Below are positions 4,778-7,466 of a DNA stretch of 7,466 nucleotides, piece after piece. How positions within the stretch are numbered: position 1 is the first letter of the stretch; every line of letters begins with the position of its first letter. Below the pieces are notes generated by a model that was given only the letters and a program-made list of their open reading frames with translations, did not search any database and was not told where the DNA came from. The DNA lies in NCBI GenBank assembly GCA_017965685.1, contig JAGCPM010000100.1, positions 1-7,466 of the forward strand, written 5' to 3'. A program made the position numbers and the translations under genes. The DNA comes from Kiritimatiellia bacterium (lineage in GTDB: Bacteria > Verrucomicrobiota > Kiritimatiellia > RFP12 > UBA1067).

Positions 4778-6202
4778 ATGGGCGAGGCAGTTTGGCATCT
4801 TAAGACGCAGGCAGGGACCTTCGGCCCCGAATCCGAGGAGCGCCTTGTAGAGTGGGCCAAAATGGGCAGAATACAGCCCGGGCAGGAGATATCTTCCGAC
4901 GGCTCCACATGGCTCAAGGTCGAGGAGGTTCCGTTTCTCGATATGCGCTATTCGATCGACCTTGGCGACGGCAGGCCGCGCGGCCCGTTCAACAAGGCCG
5001 CCGCAGACGCGCTGATTGCTTCCAGGCGCCTGCCTCCGAACGCGAGGGTAGTGGAGACTAGGCCTCCTTTCGAGGTTGTGGCTGGCGGCGCAAAGGATGA
5101 CAAGGCACCGCCTCCACTCAATGTGGTCGAGAAGATTGTCGAGGTCCCTGTCGAGAAGATTGTCGAGAAGATCGTCGAGGTTCCAGTAGAAAAGATTGTC
5201 GAGAAGGAAGTTCGCGTCGAGGTTCCCGTAGAAAAGATTGTCGAGAAGGAAGTCCCGATAGAAATCGAGAAAATCGTTGAGAAGCGCGTCGAGGTTCCTG
5301 TAGAGGTCGAGAAGGTCGTCGAGAAGGTTGTCGAGAAAGTTGTCGTCGACGAAGCCAGAGTGAAGGAGCTCGAGGCGCAAATCGAGATGGAGCGGCGCCA
5401 TTCCGCCGCGCTGCAGGCGAGCATGGACCTTGCGGCGAAGTCTATGGGCGATCGCGAGGCTGAACTGCAGGCGAAGCTCGTCGCCACCGAGAAGGCCGCG
5501 ACAGAGCGTGAAAACGCCCTGAGAACGAAGATTGCGGAGCTCGAGAACGAGATACGGCGCTTGCCGCAGAGCGCAGGCGAGATAGCGGAAATCCAGGCCG
5601 CGATGTACGGCATGATGACCGGCGAGGCCGAAGAGCTGCTGAAGCTCATCGAGTCCGAGAAGCAAGAGTTCGAGGAATTCCGCCGCCGCCATCTCGAGAG
5701 AGTTGACCGTCTGATGGACCGTCGCAGGACAATGATAAAGAGGGCCGGCAGCAACATCGAGGAGATGACCCGCAAAGCCCTGTTCGAACGGCCGGAAGAT
5801 CCAAGGACCCGCCAGGCGAAAAAGGAGCTCGACGAGTTCAGGCAGATCGCCGAAAAGAACGCACTCGCCCAGGAGCGCACGATACAGGAACTCAGGGAGA
5901 AGCTGCGGATAAAGGAAACAGAGCAGAAGCGCATGGCGGAAGGAATGCGCGACGCCACTGAATTGAGGGCCGAACTGGAGAAGATGCGTGAGCAGTTGAA
6001 CGTCCGCGAAAAGGACCTTCGCGAAGAGCGCACCAGGGCGGAGACCGCCCGCCGGCAGCAGGCCGTCAACCAGCAGACGCTCCTCAACCGCCTCGCTTCG
6101 CTTGAGTCGCCTTCCTTCGGTACGACAGAGACCCTTGAAACCAACCAGAGCCGCGAGGCCAAGCTTGTCAAGCTCTCGCGTCTCATGAGACTCAAGAAAT
6201 GA
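4778..6202 (+). CDS. GYF-domain protein with EVPVEK repeats and long coiled coil
   Basis: This 474-residue protein is a paralogue of its upstream neighbour. Residues 5-48 are a GYF_2-like module (WHLKTQAGTFGP, LVEWAKMGRIQPG, Trp45). Residues 57-92 are a degenerate second copy ending in RPRGPFNKAAADALIASRRL, which aligns with GPFNRAVVVRLAEEGKM of the neighbour. After PPP (111-113) comes a repeat region (117-190) built on KIVEVPVEK, KIVEKEVRVEVPVEK and EVEKVVEK. From about 191 to 430 the sequence is almost wholly charged heptad-like helix (ARVKELEAQIEMERRHSAAL and onward), predicted to form long coiled coils with a break near 261-285 (RRLPQSAGE, AAMYGMMTGEAEE). The tail is short, Ser/Thr-containing, then basic (KLVKLSRLMRLKK). 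No signal peptide or membrane segment is seen, so it is probably a cytoplasmic scaffold or filament-like protein. Its stop overlaps the next start (ATGA). The function is unknown. Confidence 0.8.
   Translation: MGEAVWHLKTQAGTFGPESEERLVEWAKMGRIQPGQEISSDGSTWLKVEEVPFLDMRYSIDLGDGRPRGPFNKAAADALIASRRLPPNARVVETRPPFEVVAGGAKDDKAPPPLNVVEKIVEVPVEKIVEKIVEVPVEKIVEKEVRVEVPVEKIVEKEVPIEIEKIVEKRVEVPVEVEKVVEKVVEKVVVDEARVKELEAQIEMERRHSAALQASMDLAAKSMGDREAELQAKLVATEKAATERENALRTKIAELENEIRRLPQSAGEIAEIQAAMYGMMTGEAEELLKLIESEKQEFEEFRRRHLERVDRLMDRRRTMIKRAGSNIEEMTRKALFERPEDPRTRQAKKELDEFRQIAEKNALAQERTIQELREKLRIKETEQKRMAEGMRDATELRAELEKMREQLNVREKDLREERTRAETARRQQAVNQQTLLNRLASLESPSFGTTETLETNQSREAKLVKLSRLMRLKK
5126..5347 (+). 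repeat. Degenerate KIVEK/EVPVEK coding repeat region
   Basis: Residues 117-190 of the coiled-coil protein form a run of irregular 5 to 15-residue units. The 19-residue segment KIVEKEVRVEVPVEKIVEK (5192-5248) is identical to one in the upstream gene (4435-4491) but differs at 7 of 57 nucleotides, all silent. The 9-mer GTCGAGAAG recurs throughout at DNA level. Confidence 0.85.
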
Positions 6203-7466
6203 CGTTTCCCGTACTGCTGGCGAGCACGATGCTCGCGACATTGACGATTTGGGACTATCCGGCGCGACAGCCGCAGCACGACGCTTTGCGGGCGCAATTC
6301 ATCGCCGCAATGCGATCGGGCGACACCAAGACGATGACGGAAACGTGCAGGAAAGGGGTGGAACTTCTTCCCGACGATCCGACATGGCACTACAACCTCG
6401 CATGTTCGCTTGCGTACTTCAAGGATCAGGAAAAAGCGCTTGACGAACTCGAGAAGGCCATCGACCTCGGTTTCAGAAATCCCGAGGCGATCGCGAACGA
6501 CAACGACCTAAAGCGGCTTTCTGGCAACAGGCGCTTCAAGGAGCTCATCGAATACGCAGATACGATAAAGCGGCGTCCGATACTGACAGGGCCGATGGCG
6601 AGTTTTCCCGCGAACGGCATTTTCGGGCACCAGATAACTCTTGGCGCGCACAATCTGGCGTGGGATTTCGACTCGGGCGCGTTCGATGCGAAGATGAAAT
6701 TCGATGTCGGCGAACGCAAGACGCATACGGGCGAACTGTACATGAACAGGGATGGCGGACACTCAATGCTCGCCGTGACGAACTATCCGGGACTTACGCT
6801 GGTGAAGCTCGACCAGGAAGGGCGCTCCAAAGGAATGGACCTCGACTTCCCGAACATGATCTTTCCATATCCAGCATACGGAAACGCTTCGCGCGGCTGG
6901 ACGCAAGGTCCGTACTGGCGATCGCTGCCGAGGGCGCTGATGACGATCGAGGCCAGACGTATGAAGACGATGCAGAAGCTCTATCTCTCCAACCAGATAT
7001 GGGTCTTCCCGTCCGTGAATGATTGCAATACGGCCACGAACTGGTACGGCGACGTGTTTGCCTCCCAGTCGCCATACTGGATCGTGTCGGACGGAATCAG
7101 CTGGTCGGACCAGTACTACCTCAAGGCTGCGCTCGCCGTTTCCGCCGCGATGAGAAGCGACGTGAAGGCTGATGCTGTGAAGCGCGCAATCTTCGCGCCG
7201 ACCGTGATGACCATCATAAGAAAGTCGCTCAAGACCGTCAAAAGCGACGGAGACTATCTAACGGCTGCGGCGCATCCAACGGCGTTTCCGCCGAACGGAC
7301 TGGACATGGACAGACTCAAGAAGCTCGCATGCGAACTGAAATCGTCCTCTATCCCTCCGCTTGCGGCAATCGCGCAGGTCGTTCCCGGCAAGGGTGCTGG
7401 CGAAACGGCATGGCCGGAGCTTACCTATGCCTCGCTATGTTCGTGGGCATGGGTGTTGAGGACGGA
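6199..7466 (+). CDS. TPR-containing, possibly exported protein of unrecognised family (3' end missing)
   Basis: An open frame runs from the ATG at 6199 for 422 codons to the window edge without a stop. The start overlaps the upstream stop by 4 nt (ATGA). The N-terminus MTFPVLLASTMLATLTIW is hydrophobic and could be a signal peptide, but it lacks the usual positive charge; Met11 at 6229 is an alternative start. Residues 28-120 look like TPR helices: WHYNLACSLAYFKDQEKALD, then EKAIDLGFRNPEAI and NRRFKELIEYA. The rest (about 125-422) is a long domain I cannot name. It is rich in aromatic residues, with NRDGGHS (183-189), GPYWRSLPRA (237-246), DGISWSDQYYLKAALA (298-313) and AAAHPTAFPPNG (356-367), which read as conserved motifs rather than random sequence. 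Co-transcription with the two GYF proteins suggests a shared process. Confidence 0.8.
   Translation, partial: MTFPVLLASTMLATLTIWDYPARQPQHDALRAQFIAAMRSGDTKTMTETCRKGVELLPDDPTWHYNLACSLAYFKDQEKALDELEKAIDLGFRNPEAIANDNDLKRLSGNRRFKELIEYADTIKRRPILTGPMASFPANGIFGHQITLGAHNLAWDFDSGAFDAKMKFDVGERKTHTGELYMNRDGGHSMLAVTNYPGLTLVKLDQEGRSKGMDLDFPNMIFPYPAYGNASRGWTQGPYWRSLPRALMTIEARRMKTMQKLYLSNQIWVFPSVNDCNTATNWYGDVFASQSPYWIVSDGISWSDQYYLKAALAVSAAMRSDVKADAVKRAIFAPTVMTIIRKSLKTVKSDGDYLTAAAHPTAFPPNGLDMDRLKKLACELKSSSIPPLAAIAQVVPGKGAGETAWPELTYASLCSWAWVLRT
6220..6236 (+). repeat. Perfect 7-bp inverted repeat near a start codon
   Basis: GCGAGCA-CGA-TGCTCGC is a perfect 7-bp stem with a 3-nt loop at codons 8-13 of the TPR gene, 21 nt after its ATG begins. 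No T-run follows, so it is not a terminator. It could affect initiation at the overlapped start, or be chance. Confidence 0.35.

Noticed and set aside
5126..5347. CRISPR or other non-coding repeat array
   Set aside because: The repeats are irregular, have no spacers and keep one reading frame with silent differences, so they are coding repeats.
4649..6241. A 530-codon open frame on the - strand with Leu/Asp repeats
   Set aside because: It is the antisense shadow of the KIVEK repeat and coiled-coil gene: repeated GTCGAGAAG codons read in reverse give Leu/Asp/Phe strings. It has no recognisable domain or promoter, and the + strand gene has a perfect ribosome-binding site.
4948..6390. A 480-codon Ser/Phe-rich open frame on the - strand
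   Set aside because: A second shadow of the same region. The FSTIFSTG strings are the reverse reading of the VEK repeats, and the frame has no domain signal.

Overview
All genes in this 7.5 kb bacterial window lie on the + strand and are packed tightly, with ATGA or GTGA overlaps or gaps of 4 to 14 nt. I read two transcription units. The first (1-3987) holds six genes: the 3' end of rnfE, nrdR, a Gfo/Idh/MocA-like oxidoreductase, a DtxR/MntR-type metalloregulator, a zinc-ribbon/PTS-EIIA fusion and a penicillin-binding D,D-carboxypeptidase. Its promoter is upstream of the window. The second starts at an extended -10 promoter in the 114-nt gap (3988-4101). It holds two paralogous GYF-domain proteins with valine/glutamate/lysine repeats (4102-4773 and 4778-6202) and a long TPR-containing, possibly exported protein that is still open at the window edge (6199-7466+).

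The genome is moderately GC-rich. The rnf complex, the GYF_2/DUF4339-type domains, the divergent Gfo/Idh/MocA protein and the zinc-ribbon/EIIA fusion fit an anaerobic member of the PVC group (Kiritimatiellota, Verrucomicrobiota or Lentisphaerota). This placement is a low-confidence inference, because no rRNA or marker gene is present. The peptidoglycan carboxypeptidase shows that the organism makes a cross-linked wall.

The first unit mixes housekeeping functions: electron transport (Rnf), dNTP-synthesis control (NrdR), metal sensing, PTS-type regulation and wall trimming. Two of its proteins are odd. The oxidoreductase has lost the usual lysine, aspartate and histidine catalytic positions. 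The metalloregulator mixes MntR-type and DtxR-type metal ligands.

The second unit is the best candidate for an undescribed system. Two adjacent proteins share two N-terminal GYF-like modules, then proline-bracketed KIVEK/EVPVE repeats reminiscent of eukaryotic alveolins or articulins. The second adds about 280 residues of coiled coil. The repeats are identical in protein but differ at many silent sites, so the peptide itself is under selection. The third gene overlaps the second by 4 nt and encodes a TPR protein of a family I do not recognise. A structural or scaffold-type assembly is plausible but is only inference.
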